DNA of 55,252 bases. Origin: Chara braunii (taxonomy: Eukaryota > Streptophyta > Charophyceae > Charales > Characeae). The notes beneath the pieces were generated by a model that ran no database searches, was not told the origin of the DNA, and was given only the letters and a program-made list of their open reading frames with translations. The stretch is from the NCBI GenBank assembly GCA_003427395.1, contig BFEA01000168.1, forward strand, positions 1,370,440-1,425,691. Reading direction: 5' to 3'. The position numbers were made by a program, and so were the translations under genes. Below are positions 21,668-34,245 of the stretch, one piece after another; within the stretch, counting starts at the first letter, position 1; each line of letters opens with the position of its first letter.

Positions 21668-22107
21668 GTAAATGCAAACAAACGCATACGCATTCAAAAT
21701 AATAAAGCATACATAATAGGACGCAGGACTCATAGAAAACGCAGAGGGCATGAAGACAGGGTTGGGCGGATGGATGGACGGACATCTTGATGGACGGGAG
21801 GCCAAATGCAGAGTATAGAAATACAATGCAGAACAGATAGCCACGGCTACATCGACACGTAGATGACAGTGGACACAGGAAAGCAGGAAATCGGACAGAC
21901 AGACATAATCTAGGAGAGAGACAACGAACATGAATATGACCGGATTTAGTTCCAAAAAACACGGCGAGGCGAGAAACAGGAAGGATTATTGTACGCATAC
22001 TGGCCCAGACAGGAAGTTGTTCTCATTCAGGAAATCGCATGGAAAGACAGCCGGGCAGAAAACACGCACACATTTACACGCGAGCAATCGAGACACACAC
22101 GCACACA

Positions 22108-22109
<2 letters not shown>

Positions 22110-22168
<59 letters not shown>
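22110..22168. repeat. (CA)n microsatellite
   Basis: About 29 CA units in TFIIA-L intron 1. Confidence 0.95.
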
Positions 22169-22172
<4 letters not shown>

Positions 22173-25100
22173 TCTGGAGACGCAATCTGCCCGCGGATCT
22201 ACGGTAGTACTACATGTTCACGTCCCACGCTTGTTATGCCTTGGCCAGCTCTCGATTTTCCTCTTCGGATTGCGCTCAGCGGACAATATTGTTCAATTGT
22301 ACGTTTAGATTGGACGCCTCGTGTATTGTAGGATGTGTAGTGCTGGAGGGATCGCGATAGGAATCGAGTGGTTTTGTATCATTATTCTCCTTTATGGGCA
22401 AGGACGGGTCGACAGTCGTGTGTTGGCCATGGGAGAGTTTGGGTTGTCATATCGATAGCCAGCGTCTCTATGCATGAATGCCAGTGAGCTGGTGGTGGGT
22501 GGGAGGAGAGCGACTGGAAGGGATTTTTTGGCATATGATGCTCTTCTTAAATACCCCTACCTCTCGCTTATCGGACTGGCCAAGCCTGCACGGAGGCGGG
22601 AAGGATTTGTATCTGTTGTGCGGCAGAGCAGGGAGCTGGCTATGAGGTGGCAGAGGGACTTTTGTGACCATCATATTGAAAGGCAGTAGTATTGAAGCAA
22701 GGTACCGCGAGGGGGAGATGGGAAAGCGGCAGCAGCAGGAGCAGCAGCAGCAGCAGGAGGAGTGTGGGAAGGGAAGGTGGGTGCCAAGGAGACCTTGCGC
22801 GCGGAGGTTATTGATGTGGCAGGGTAGCGGTTCGACTCTGGCGCCCCATTGCGATGGGTAGTTCCATTAGTTGAGAGTCCCAAGAGACTTTCTTCGTCAC
22901 GCGGGAGGAGGTTGGGACGAGCTTGAAGACGGGGGAAGGAGGAGGATGGGGAGGAAGCTGACATAGGTGGTATGAAGAGACTGCATCCTTGTTATTGGCT
23001 TGGAATGGAGATCACCTGAGACGGTTGTCTGCAATCCACGCTCAAGCAGCCTTGAACTCCAATCACAGGAACGTACGAGTACAGAACGTACACATTGCGA
23101 CGAGCAGTTGGAAAGAGGCCGTCGCTCCGTTGAAGACACGTGCACCTGTGTCCACTGCTTCCTTTGGCTCGACATTTGTGGAATCACTTTCCGGAGTCCT
23201 GGTTATTGATGGATGTACGCATTGAATGGTGGCAGTCCCTATGCAGTAGTAATAGTTCCGACTGACCCTGCTTTTATCCGAAGGTGATGACCATACGCTG
23301 CTACTACTGTAGGTACAGCGTTTCTCTCTCCGTTTAACACTTCTGCATTATGATCTGCATGGTCAGGCTGCCATGGGGCGCACATACACTCACGCAGACA
23401 AGGGGAGAGAGAGAGAGAGAGAGAGACGGGGACTCGTATTCATGGAATCGGTGTGTTATGAGGCGGCTCGTTGGGCGGTGGCAGAGTTTGGGGGGGGGGG
23501 CATTGATGATGGAGGAAGGCGTACTAAGCACATAGGGAGGAGTTTATCGAGATGAACGGTATTCGTGCTCTCCCTGCTCACATACGATTCCTCCTCACAA
23601 GCGAGTTTTCGCTTCAAGCTTTTTTATCCTTGTGCTTCCCTCCGCTTCTCTTGTTCGCGCTCCTCCGCCTTGTAGATATCCTTCTGTCATTCTCTGCAAC
23701 TGCTTGTGCAATCTATCTCAGCCAAGAAAGAGACGCTCCTCTCTATTTGCTTTTTTTTTCTTCACCGTCTCTAAAGAACGACGTTTGGATGATATTTGGC
23801 AATGAAATTGCCTTGCCGCTGTCAGCATGTCTGGCCATTCAGTGGGATTTGAGGTCATTATTTTTGGTAGCGTTACTTTTCACAAGGATCCGTTATCGTT
23901 TTGTTTTTGTTTTTGTAAAGACTAATGTCATGAATAATTTGAGAATTGGCTGTTCTGTTTTCTTTTTTTCCTGTCTTTTTTCTTTTTTCCTTTTCCCTGT
24001 GTTCAAAGACAAAGTGATCAAGGAATGAGTGAGGTGTTTGACGGGGACAGTCGAGCTGTGCGCGACGAAGCTGGGCAGTCGACATGAACATAGTTTGTTT
24101 TATATATATCTTAGTTTGTGTTATATATTCTAAAGATATAATATAAAGAAGTGGAGCGTTCCAAACAGTATATACGTATAGGCATGTAACACGTATATAC
24201 ATGCCTACGGTTTACCGTGCAGCTGTGGCGAGATTATTTATTAATATATATCAGCCTCCTGATGAGTGATAAAAATCCGACGGAACAGCCTGTCACAGCC
24301 CCTCGTTTGTTGTCCTATTCTCCCTCGCTGCCAACGGTTTACTGGACAGTTCTGTTTGACGACCGATCAAAACAGCGGTGATGATGATGAGGAGAATGGT
24401 GACGACGGTGGTGGTCATGGCGGTGATATACCCTTAGCCTGGCAATGGCTAATCCTTAGTCTTCAATACGAGGTCAGGAGGCGTTATCGCAGCCGCCGTC
24501 GTGGCTGATGTTTCGATTCCCTTTGTTGGATAGTTTTGCGTCCTGGCGCTCTTCCCCCCCCCCCCCTGCCCCCTCTTCCCTCTTTCCCGGCCTCTTCAGT
24601 CTCCCTTGTTCTCCATTGCCCCCCACGCGGCCCGCCGCCCTCCTTCCGTCTCCCTTTCTCATTCTCCCTCCTTCCGTCTCCCTTTCTCATTCTCCCTGGG
24701 TGGTTTTGTCATTCCCTCCGCGGATCTCTTTCGCTATCGTTTAGCGGCTCGTTTCCCAGGTCATGTTTCTTATATTTGGTGACGTCAGCTGTGTCAATTG
24801 CCCAGCGACCGCTCGGTTTTCCATGATCGTTTGCCTTTCTGGGGTGCTTCGTTGGGGAACGGAGCCGGCAGCAGGGCAATGCGCATTTTCTCCTTTTCTT
24901 TGTTTTTTGTTTTCTTGTCTGACGTTTTCTGCTTCGATGAAATTCTTCGTCATTTCGCCTCATCTCGATTGCCATCTCGATTGTCGCGGTCTCTCCATCA
25001 TTCTCCTGATCAGTCTCTGTTCGTCCTCGGCTTGTTCTCGTCATGCCGGCGGATTTCTCGGCATTTTTCTGTCTCCCGATTTCTGATCCGCAGCCGTCAC

Positions 25101-25289
25101 TCTGCTGGCCTTAGCCGCCCTATCCCGACCATCGTTTCACGTGTAACGGCATTTCGACTCTGTTTCTCGTTTTCGAGTCCCGTTCTAAAGCTGCTGATGC
25201 CTGGCCCGCTTATGGTCATGGAGTTCTCCCAATTGGACGTAGAGCTGACCACGGCGGCGGCGCAAGTGCTGACACCTTCAGTGCGTTTG

Positions 25290-25470
25290 TTAAGACTGTT
25301 CATAGGCGAAGAAGGCGGTTAGATTCTCAGACTGTTCATAGACGGAGGAGGTGGGTAGATCAATAGACGGAGGGCGGTTAGCTTCATACTGCTCGTGGAC
25401 GGAGAAGGTGGGTAGGCTCATACTGCTCATAGACGGAGGGCGTGGAGAAGGCGGGTGAATTCATCCGCAG
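25290..25470. repeat. GGAGG-rich minisatellite
   Basis: Irregular ~35-45-bp units built on CTGTTCATAGACGGAGGAGG, GTGGGTAG and GGCGGTTAG, about five units. Confidence 0.75.
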
Positions 25471-26956
25471 GGAGGAGGCGAGTGAGTCATGCGTAGGGAG
25501 GGGTGCTGACAGGGCAAAGAACAGGATTAGGTTACGACGAGCAGCAGATAGTCGATGGGTGTAACCCCAGACTACCATCGGTCAGTTTGGCTCTGAAATC
25601 CAATTCATTGTTTAAATAGATTATGATGTGATCAGATGTCACATCATTTTAGCACAACCATATATTAGGCATGGTCACACTGCACTGGAAATCTCGCTAG
25701 ATTAGTAGTCGATTAAAGAGGTGATTGGGTGGTGGTGGCAGTTTCTTGAATGCAAACCTGGCTTCCCGAGATATTTCTGTGTGATCCGGCAACAAGGCAT
25801 GTATTGTGAAAACGCAGAAGAGAACGACCACCATGACTGTCCGCTGCCTTATCGTGCTCATTTTCTCGCTTCCTCGTCTCATCATCCTTCCCGCAGCAAT
25901 GGCACTCCCCCTTTCTCAAAAGCCTTCGTGGAAAGGGGGAAGGCGCTCTGAAGAGTACTGGTGTAAAGGATTCAGACTGAACGGGTGGGCAGGTACTCGC
26001 GACTTGCTCGTCATGAGGGGATCTGCTTTTCTGATTTCTTGGTTATCCGTCGATGTCAACAGAAATGGCTTGTTTTTCTCCTCTTCTGTCGTACGCCGGC
26101 CCTTCACTTATGCGCTTCACCCCCTCCCTCTTTTCCTTATGCTTTTTGGGACCGTTCACATTAGGTTTGTCGTCTTTTACTTTCTCCTTGATGCCGGTAG
26201 CTCCCCTCATTTCCCGGCGGCCTTTCCCCTGCACCCCTTTCCCTCAACCCTGCCCCGCCCCTCCTCCCGGGTTTCCTCTGCCCTCCTTCGCGCTTAAAGG
26301 AAGGAATCTTCCCAAACCCATCCTGCCCAGCGACTCCCATTCCGAGAGTTTTGCTCGCCGGATCAGCAGGTACTTAGCGCTGGCATCGTGTTCCCGCCTT
26401 GAAGGAGGACGTAGGGGGATTACCAGCCTGCACCCGCCTTGTCCGTCTCGCGTCTACTGTTCTCCTCGCTCTCGGTTTCTTTTGCTCTGTCGGTATGCGC
26501 GCGGCGGATTTAGGCATGCTTCTGCAACGAGGCTAAACTTGGAATCTCGACTCGGTTGACAGTACCCGATCAAAATTATAGACTCACCCCCTTCCGCCGA
26601 ACAAAACGAACCATGATCGGGAATCTCTGGAGCTATTTTTCTGGCCCTACACAATTATGATGAGGGTGGGTTATGTTCAGGGGAAGATGGGTAACATCTC
26701 TCCAGGGCCGAGGCGGTGGGGCTTTTGTTCCTCCATCCTGGTTGGTTGCCCGACAAATGATGGACACAGAGAGAGAGNGGGGGGGGGGGGGGGCGGGTGA
26801 GGTCTGTTTCTCGTTGGTGGGACGTAGGTCGTAAGTATCTCTAGTGAGTCGCCCTTTTCAACTAGAAGAAAACAGAGACAGGAGGAAAGAGAGGGGAAGG
26901 GAGGGAGAGATCGTCTTGCTTCTTTCTCGTTTGATTAGCTGACGAGCGTACAGGCG

Positions 26957-26969
<13 letters not shown>

Positions 26970-27016
<47 letters not shown>
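26970..27016. repeat. (GA)n microsatellite
   Basis: About 23 GA units after a CA run. Confidence 0.95.
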
Positions 27017-27019
<3 letters not shown>

Positions 27020-28124
27020 GTTTGATGGGAAGGTTCTGATATGTGTTCATGCGGGTGTGATTCCAGCTGGGCATGCTGAGCATCTATGCGCAAGGATGGC
27101 ATTACTGATGGGGTATGACTATGCAGTTTACTTTCCCCTGTGACGACTTTTGAGTGTTCCCGTTTCGGGAAAGAAGCCGGGAGGCACTGTCCACGCTCGG
27201 CTGACCCTTTTCTTTTCTTTTCCGATCGCTGATGGGATTAGTGTCCTTTCCTTTCCCCGGACTTGTACCGATTATGTCTTGGCATGCCCAGACGGGAACA
27301 ATGTTGTCGATCGATCTGGCGCACGAGACGCATGTCTTTTTCAGTTGACTGTCATATGACGACAAGGTCAGTCGCGTCGGAGGCGCTATTCGTCAAGTAA
27401 AGGGACTGTTTTGCCGGCAAATGGCGAGACGGGCACTGAATTTATGGCGGGAAAAAAGTATGCCTGTGTGCGAAGGAAAGAGACGAGTCATGTTAGTGTT
27501 GGGACATGGCGGCGGTTTTGGAAGTGCTCCACGGACCGGACTGAGAGCAGAGCTTCGCGGGAGCTCTTACTATGACGATTGATTATGCTATTTAAGATAA
27601 GAATGAAAGATAAGATAAGAAGTAAGCACTGCATGAATAATGTGAGGTCACTTTGATGACGCTGGATGTCACAAAATTCGAAATGCTTTGTTTTTTCTCT
27701 GCTCCGAACCGTACGTGCAACTTTCATTGCATACGGCTCTCCAAGTAAATCTTACAAGGCCGCATTCCCCAATTAAGATTCTTTACGCTGACATGGCGGT
27801 GTGCATGTCAGAAGGCCAGGCCAAAGTGCGATAATCTACTACCGGCTGCCCCCGAGCCGAGTAGAGTGCACCCTGATCATAAATGTACACCAGCTGTCAT
27901 TGAGATCCGATGCAGTCGTGATAAGGGTGCGTGGCGTTGACGGTAGTGATGGTGCCTACAGATGATGGTTATGCATGTGCTGATGTAACCTCGATGAGAT
28001 GGCGACGACGCCCACGTAAGCGAGGCGACTGCGGTACTTGCCGCCGCGTATTTGCCATACTTGCCGCTGCGAGTGATGTTGGTTGCGTATATGTCGATGG
28101 CTATCGCCTTTCCCCGTACAGTAG

Positions 28125-28220
28125 GTACGGTTGTTACAGCTGTACCTGGGGGCCTTTTCTCCCGAATGGAACGTACGGTCATTACAGCTGTATTTGGGGG
28201 GCTTTTCAGTCTGGATGCAA
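28125..28220. repeat. 48-bp diverged tandem duplication
   Basis: GTACGGTTGTTACAGCTGTA and GTACGGTCATTACAGCTGTA start units 48 bp apart (28125 and 28173); both continue into GGGGGCCTTTTC/GGGGGGCTTTTC. Open frames on both strands here repeat with the DNA and are not called as genes. Confidence 0.75.
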
Positions 28221-29202
28221 CCATAATGACCGCACGGTTCTGTTCGGGGAAGGACGGTATGGTGATGGTCGTGGCTTCGGGCATCCATGGCGTAGATGGC
28301 GCCGCCAGCAGCAATGACCGAGAGCCCGTAGCGGCCTATGCGACGACGATGGCCTACCTCTTACTCCTCCCTAACCCTCGTTCGCCATTTGCTCGTCGAT
28401 CAATGGCGACTGTACAGGAGGATATCAGCTCCGCTCTCTTACTTATTCTCACTCGATCATGTTTCAAGAGTTTGGCCACCTCAAAAGTCCGCCTCGTTTT
28501 TCCATGTTGTTTCGGTTTCTGAGGGCCTCGTCACCCGGCACACAAAACCAAGAAAGAAAAAACGAGGGTATCTTCCCACAAACCGGAAAGGTTCATCCGG
28601 TAGTTACTATGAACAGTAACGAATGTTTCTTGCCGACTTCTGTGGGGAGATGCACTGCACGGGCTTCAGTTGCGTAGCTTTTCTCTGGCTCGAGGCTCGA
28701 GGCAATTGATCGGCCGTGGGCTCTGTTTTCTTTGTTTTTCTCTTTTTGTCCAGTTTCTTTTGCTATCGCTTTGCGTCGTTTTTCCCTTCGCTTCTCTTTT
28801 TACTCAGTAGGCTGGGAGGACAGACGGTGGGCCGCAAGGCATGGTTGTGCGGTAAGCCCCCGAGGATGGTCGGAGCGAAGCCGATCGAGACGCGCGTCGG
28901 GGAACGTGCACGTAAGGGGAGACCAGTATGTGCGGCTATGTACGGATTAACTTTCGGAAGTGTATACGAAAGGCAGATGCCCCCTGTTCATTATTCACTA
29001 TTCCGGTTCCTTGTCAGGCCCGTTCTCATGCGCGTGAGATTGGTTCGTCCCCTCTCCCACCCCCTATTGAAAGGGCCCTTCTTTTGTTCCCCCGTCCTCA
29101 TTTGTTGGAGGGACATCATTTCATTTTGGAACGAAATGAGGGTTCTATTTGTCCATGCCGGGAACAAACGTCCTAGGGTGTCGGTGGTAGGTATATGATT
29201 CC

Positions 29203-29286
29203 TTGAATGGAACAATACAGAGGAAGAGAAGATTAACATGGCCCCTGCACAAGAATGACACTGATAAATCAGCAAATCGTCCAAGT
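29203..29286 (+). pseudogene. U6 snRNA-like pseudogene
   Basis: The stretch matches the body of U6 spliceosomal RNA in order: TGGAACAATACAGAG, then AGAAGATTAACATGGCCCCT, GCACAAGAATGACAC, AAATC and GTCCAA. Compared with the conserved U6 core there is a ~6-base insertion (GAAGAG) just after ACAGAG, so the ACAGAGA box that contacts the 5' splice site is broken. Several other positions differ, the 5' stem-loop is not recognisable, and no T-run terminator follows GTCCAAG. It lies in sense orientation inside TFIIA-L intron 1, 290 bases before exon 2. Most likely a retroposed or decayed copy. A diverged working U6 is much less likely because the key box is disrupted. Confidence 0.8.
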
Positions 29287-29577
29287 CAATGTTTGGCACA
29301 CAGACCATATCCATCAGTGTCGAAGGCTCGTTGAAGCAGAAAACGGGCACTGGTGGTTGATTGCTGTTTTGTTGGACTCATATTGTACGTGAACTGATCT
29401 CTTACAGTGATTGTGACTCTGTGAAATGGATGGGTTCTTGGGTTGTGTGTGAAACATGTCGTCTGGTGGGGTGTGGCAATAAATGGCTATTTGCGACAAT
29501 GGATGCTATGTATGAGATGCTCGATTTCGTGTGTGCGGCGCAATGATGGGCTGTTTGTCCAATGGACGTCGTGGCAG

Positions 29578-29901
29578 CTGTGGGAAATGAAGCTGATGCA
29601 GACAGGGGCAATTGCTCCACCAGCTCCGCCAACAGCCACAGCGAACAATGAAGGTGGCGTTGGGAAACAAGTGCTGCCTGGACCAGGTAGCGGAAGAGCA
29701 CCGGCAGAGGACACAGGGGGAGGCGGAAGTACGGCTCGAGGGGCAGGCGGAGGCGGAAACGGTCGCACCGGTGCACATAATCTACCTCCAGCCCCACCAC
29801 CGCCGCAGCAGCTGCCCAGTTCCATGCCCAGTTCTATGTTCGAACCGCATAGGTCACCAGAGTTTAACATTGCAACGCCTCAGGACATGCCCTTCTCTTT
29901 G
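29578..29901 (+). CDS. TFIIA-L: TFIIA large subunit, exon 2 (residues 48-155)
   Basis: Starts in phase 0 after GGCAG| and reads LWEMKLMQTGAIAPP, completing the N-terminal helix (plant IWETKMMQAGVL, human LWENKLMQSRAV). It continues into the low-complexity linker typical of the alpha region: Gly/Ala/Thr-rich (residues ~68-118), then a proline-glutamine run (PPAPPPPQQLPSSMPSSM, ~117-134) and SPEFNIATPQDMPFSL at the end. The exon ends in phase 0 at TTG|GTAAGG. The linker is normally dispensable for assembly and variable between species, so only the first 12 or so residues carry strong homology. Exon length is 324 bp. Confidence 0.93.
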
Positions 29902-30436
29902 GTAAGGAGCCGTGTGTATGTAACACATACACGTCTTTGTTTCAAAGCTGCAAAAATGCAAACGAATGAGCATCACTGAGAGATAAGCTAAAATATTTGC
30001 AGGTGTGCCAGAAGGCAGGGTTGGGTGTAAACACCTCAGGCTAAACTGTTGGGCCTATCCTTGCACTCAAGATTTGCAGCAGACAAACGTTCTGTGTTTC
30101 AACTATCTGTCTGAAACAATGTGGCTGGTCTTGCACCCCTTGAAAATTTCCAGCAGACATGTTCTTACTGCAGCCCAATCATCACGATCATTTCAGAAAA
30201 CCTGTTTCAAATATGATCTCTGCGCTTCTGGGTGGAGAAAAGGGTTGCTGTGGTGATTGTGTAAAACGCACGCACTTTTCTCATGCACATCCATGCCGTC
30301 GGATAAACCCTCCTGATAAATTGGTGAGAGTTTGGTTCTCAGCCTGGTCTTTTGTGCCTAGCAACTCTGAGGACACGTGTAAAATCGAAAAGGTCTGGAA
30401 CAAGGACAGCTTATCGACGCTGGTGGATGTAGGCTC

Positions 30437-30438
<2 letters not shown>

Positions 30439-30470
<32 letters not shown>
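30439..30470. repeat. Poly(T) tract
   Basis: About 32 T residues on the + strand, possibly the poly(A) tail of a minus-strand retroposon. No parent sequence was identified. Confidence 0.9.
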
Positions 30471-30474
<4 letters not shown>

Positions 30475-30956
30475 ATAAAAAGCTGTCTTCTCCTCATCGG
30501 TGGACAGCTGTATGTGTGTTTTTCTCTCAATTTTAATTGTCGTCTGCCGTGTCATGGAACATATCTTTTTCACGTCTCACTACCTACCTACCACTACTCG
30601 GAAGGCTATACAGGGGACCCCTGCAACCAGAGCTATCTACCTCTCCTCGGTGAAGGGAGGCTCTCTCTCTTGGTGGAGGGAGGTAATTGCATGTTTGCCC
30701 CTTGCCCTAGTGGTTTAGGGTGCAAGGGGCCGGGCTAACACAAGGACCGAGCATTTGCCTGTAACTGCACCTCGCTTTTCACCTTCCCCGACCCCCATCG
30801 AGTAACAGCAGTGTCTGCAGCCAACACTCTGCCACGCAACCACTCACACTCGCACTCACACCCGTGTTGGCTGCCAACACCGTACTAATACCGACGGGGA
30901 GGATCCAGCTGACTATCTCAGTTGGTTGGGAACAAGCGTAACCCAGGTGGCACACT

Positions 30957-31016
30957 GGGGAGTGAACCCACGACCTCTGAATGTCTTTTGCGTGCCTAAC
31001 TAGTTGAGCTGGGCTG
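30957..31016 (-). other. tRNA-like sequence, probable SINE
   Basis: On the minus strand CAGCTCAACTAGTTAGGCAC resembles a D-arm/A-box and AGGTCGTGGGTTCACTCCCC a variable loop plus T-arm/B-box, in correct order and about 30 bases apart. The anticodon stem does not pair. A + strand patch, CTATCTCAGTTGGTTGGG at 30913, also looks like an A-box. A tRNA-derived SINE is the best guess. Confidence 0.35.
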
Positions 31017-31303
31017 CTGGATTTTTCGTTTTTTCTAATGTCCTTTCGTGAATTAAAGGGCATGACGAGGAAGTCTGCTCTTTCGAAGAGTTTTTATTTC
31101 TCAGGCAACAAGGATGCATCGATCTTTGCCCAATGTTATTGCAGTTAAACCACCAGTACCTACCGGTTGCGAAGGCCCGTGGCTCAGGCCTCGGACTTTA
31201 TTGCCGAGCCTCGGACAATCGGTAGAAAAGAAAAAAACACACAAAAAAACATACAACATTCTGCGAAAAAAATTGAAAAAAAACAAAACGAATACAACCG
31301 TGA

Positions 31304-31518
31304 GGAAGATTCATTCTAGAGAGAGAGAGAGAGAGAGAGAGGCGTCAGCCAGTGTCTGACGCCCCCTCTCTTTCTCTCTCTCTCTGAGGCAAGAATGAAT
31401 CTTCCGCGATAACGCGGAAGATTCGTTCTCATTTCAACATCTCTCTCTCTGTGTCTCTCCCAACGTTGAAAGAGAGTGAATCTTCTGCGTTATCGCGGAA
31501 GATTCACTCTCTTTGAAC

Positions 31519-31554
<36 letters not shown>

Positions 31555-31640
31555 CATCAGCCAGTGTCTGACGCCTCTCTCTCTCTCTCTCAACGATGAA
31601 ATGAGAATGAATCTTCTGCGTTATCGCGGAAGATTCATTC
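31304..31640. repeat. Chain of five alternating inverted repeats
   Basis: In order: hairpin A (31341-31363, GGCGTCAG/CTGACGCC, loop CCAGTGT, inside GA/TC arms); hairpin B (31393-31428, 16-bp arms, loop ATAA); a longer B (31461-31522, 29-bp arms with two imperfect pairs, loop TTAT); A again (31553-31575, same loop); B again (31605-31640, loop TTAT). The B arms share GAATCTTC-GCG. The outermost left piece, GGAAGATTCATTC at 31304, can also pair with the first B arm, so neighbours can refold. Confidence 0.9.
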
Positions 31641-31929
31641 TTGAGAGCAGGGTCACCAGCCTGTACGTACGGAGGTCCCTACGTTCGGGGTCCCGTTCGG
31701 CCCCCGCCAAAAATTATTTCGGGGCCTAAAAATATATATATTTTTTTCTGATTTTCTTTTTGTGAGTTCTCTATGACGTCAGGTACATGCCTGTAAATTT
31801 TCAAGTCATTTAGCTCAGCCAAATAAGAATTAAAAATCGCCAAAGATGGCAGTGTCAAAACGTGCTCGCCCACATTGTTTTTCACTTTTTACTTTTTGTT
31901 TTCACTTTAGTTCGGGGTCTAAACAATTT

Positions 31930-32724
31930 NNNNNNNNNNNNNNNNNNNNNNNNNNNNNNNNNNNNNNNNNNNNNNNNNNNNNNNNNNNNNNNNNNNNNNN
32001 NNNNNNNNNNNNNNNNNNNNNNNNNNNNNNNNNNNNNNNNNNNNNNNNNNNNNNNNNNNNNNNNNNNNNNNNNNNNNNNNNNNNNNNNNNNNNNNNNNNN
32101 NNNNNNNNNNNNNNNNNNNNNNNNNNNNNNNNNNNNNNNNNNNNNNNNNNNNNNNNNNNNNNNNNNNNNNNNNNNNNNNNNNNNNNNNNNNNNNNNNNNN
32201 NNNNNNNNNNNNNNNNNNNNNNNNNNNNNNNNNNNNNNNNNNNNNNNNNNNNNNNNNNNNNNNNNNNNNNNNNNNNNNNNNNNNNNNNNNNNNNNNNNNN
32301 NNNNNNNNNNNNNNNNNNNNNNNNNNNNNNNNNNNNNNNNNNNNNNNNNNNNNNNNNNNNNNNNNNNNNNNNNNNNNNNNNNNNNNNNNNNNNNNNNNNN
32401 NNNNNNNNNNNNNNNNNNNNNNNNNNNNNNNNNNNNNNNNNNNNNNNNNNNNNNNNNNNNNNNNNNNNNNNNNNNNNNNNNNNNNNNNNNNNNNNNNNNN
32501 NNNNNNNNNNNNNNNNNNNNNNNNNNNNNNNNNNNNNNNNNNNNNNNNNNNNNNNNNNNNNNNNNNNNNNNNNNNNNNNNNNNNNNNNNNNNNNNNNNNN
32601 NNNNNNNNNNNNNNNNNNNNNNNNNNNNNNNNNNNNNNNNNNNNNNNNNNNNNNNNNNNNNNNNNNNNNNNNNNNNNNNNNNNNNNNNNNNNNNNNNNNN
32701 NNNNNNNNNNNNNNNNNNNNNNNN
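31930..32724. other. Assembly gap (795 N)
   Basis: A run of N inside TFIIA-L intron 2. Any open frame drawn across it is meaningless. Confidence 0.99.
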
Positions 32725-34245
32725 GGTGGGTACCCCGCCCGACGCGGCGCGTTAACGGCTGCGTCGGATTTCTCAAGCAGGGCGAGGTACTGCTAAGTTA
32801 AACCACCAGTACATGCCACTTTCGGAGGCCGAAACGTCACAAAGGCCGCTGATGGAATTTATCAACGGTTGCCCAGCCCCAACTTTTTCGGATGGGCGAC
32901 GAGTTTCTTTTCAGTAAGGCTGGGGTCGTGTACTGTTGGTTGAGTGTCGGAAGAAAACAATTGCTGTGGCATTTCAGCCCCTGCGAATGCAGTCTGATGT
33001 CCATGGTGGGCACTGGAGAAGAGGAAATCGTTTCGATAAGGGGTGTGCACATATCCACCGCTGTCATTATGCCTGCCTGATTTTGTAGTTCGTGGGTACT
33101 TATATGGAGCTGTCACTATGACTGCTCCTATCTATGTCCCATGTATTCAATGAATGTGTCATCGTCCATCCACTTTTGTGTTCCTCGGAACTCTCTTGGA
33201 CGAAGAAAGGCCTCGACAGCTTTAAAAAAGACAGAAGAGAAGGCATCAACGTTTTCGAGAAAGACATTGGAACAAGGATGCAGCGCACACACTAGAGACG
33301 TAACAACCTGAAGCAAAATTGGAGGCATGTGTATGTATTAGTAGGTACCTGCGGAGTGCATACGAGGTTTCAAAGAAGGGGAAGGATGCAGGAACAGCAG
33401 TGCAGTCGAAGGAAATTGGCCCAAGAGTTGAGGCACAGAGTGAACAAGGACATACTCGCACAAAGAATGTGAAGTGCATTCGAACATGGGGCCTAGCTTA
33501 TCCTTGTCTGTGGCATGGAAGCACCAGATGAGTGACAGTGTGGTTGCTTTACAAGTGGGAGGCTAACTGCCCCTATGCTACGACGAACGGATGGGGAAAG
33601 GGGTCATAAGAGGCGAGGAGAGAGTCTCTTGCACCATTCACAATTCGAACTCATGAGCATAATACCAAATGTCAGTCCCACGCAAAACCCTACTGAGATC
33701 ATTGAGGCAAGTCCTCTTGTGTAGAGTGGCATGTGCAACATTCAAATTTGATGTCATCTGGTCTCTCTCAAGGGAAAAAAAAACGGTTCTCACTTCCTAT
33801 GCAACATGCTGTAGATATCGTCATGGCAAGCTCCCTTTCATTGTGCAGGATGTGAATTTATGATCCGTTATTATTAGTAGCTACATGCTTGTACTGTTCA
33901 GGATTTGAAGTCGCAAGGTGTCTACAATACCGTCACGAGAGACCTGATGTATGCGCTGTTGATGCGGTGCATGTGGGAGGAGGAGAGGAGAGGGAATCAA
34001 GGAAGAGTTGGGGTAAGAGTGTAGGAAGTTTTATGGGACAAATATATTCTGCTCTTGATGTTATCTTGGAAACCGCGTACTGATGTTTATTCCCCTCTGC
34101 TGCTTGTCCGTGTGCTTGTGTATGTCATATGTATCTGGTTGGTCTGTTGTCCTTTGCCGAGGGTTCTGCTGTTCTCTCTCTACCTTTCTTTCTGTACGAT
34201 TTTGTTACTGCACTTTGTTTACTTGGTCTGTCTACTTGTGCCTAG

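Larger units (their letters stand above)
21668..29577 (+). other. TFIIA-L intron 1 (7,910 bp)
   Basis: Bounded by GAG|GTAAAT and GGCAG|CTG. No other coding exon is expected inside because exons 1 and 2 are contiguous in the protein family. Contents: (CA)n at 22110-22168; an AGC-rich run at 22727-22759; (GA)n at 23402-23426; a small inverted repeat, TAGGCATGTA/TACATGCCTA, at 24179-24207; a 28-bp duplication at 24650-24705; a GGAGGCGGTTAG-type minisatellite at 25290-25470; a poly-G run with one N at 26778; (GA)n at 26970-27016; a 48-bp duplication at 28125-28220; and a U6-like pseudogene at 29203-29286. Confidence 0.85.
29902..34245 (+). other. TFIIA-L intron 2 (4,344 bp including a gap)
   Basis: Bounded by TTG|GTAAGG and GCCTAG|AAC. 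It holds a poly(T) run of about 32 (30439-30470), a tRNA-like patch near 30957-31016, a chain of five inverted repeats (31304-31640), an N gap (31930-32724) and otherwise unassigned T-rich DNA. A possible acceptor plus open stretch near 33901 (after TTCAG) was looked at and not accepted as an exon. Confidence 0.8.

Noticed and set aside
25623-25647. Perfect 9-bp hairpin ATGATGTGA/TCACATCAT
   Set aside because: A single short stem in an intron; expected by chance at this scale.
27931-28317. Gly/Tyr/Cys-rich protein with a repeated YSC-WGPF motif
   Set aside because: The motif comes from a 48-bp DNA duplication inside TFIIA-L intron 1, and frames are open on both strands.
31846-32796. Frames of about 300 codons on both strands
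   Set aside because: They consist almost wholly of the 795-N gap.
33901-34080. Possible extra exon after TTCAG in intron 2
   Set aside because: Exons 2 and 3 join in phase 0 and fit the plant protein without it; the peptide matches nothing recognisable.
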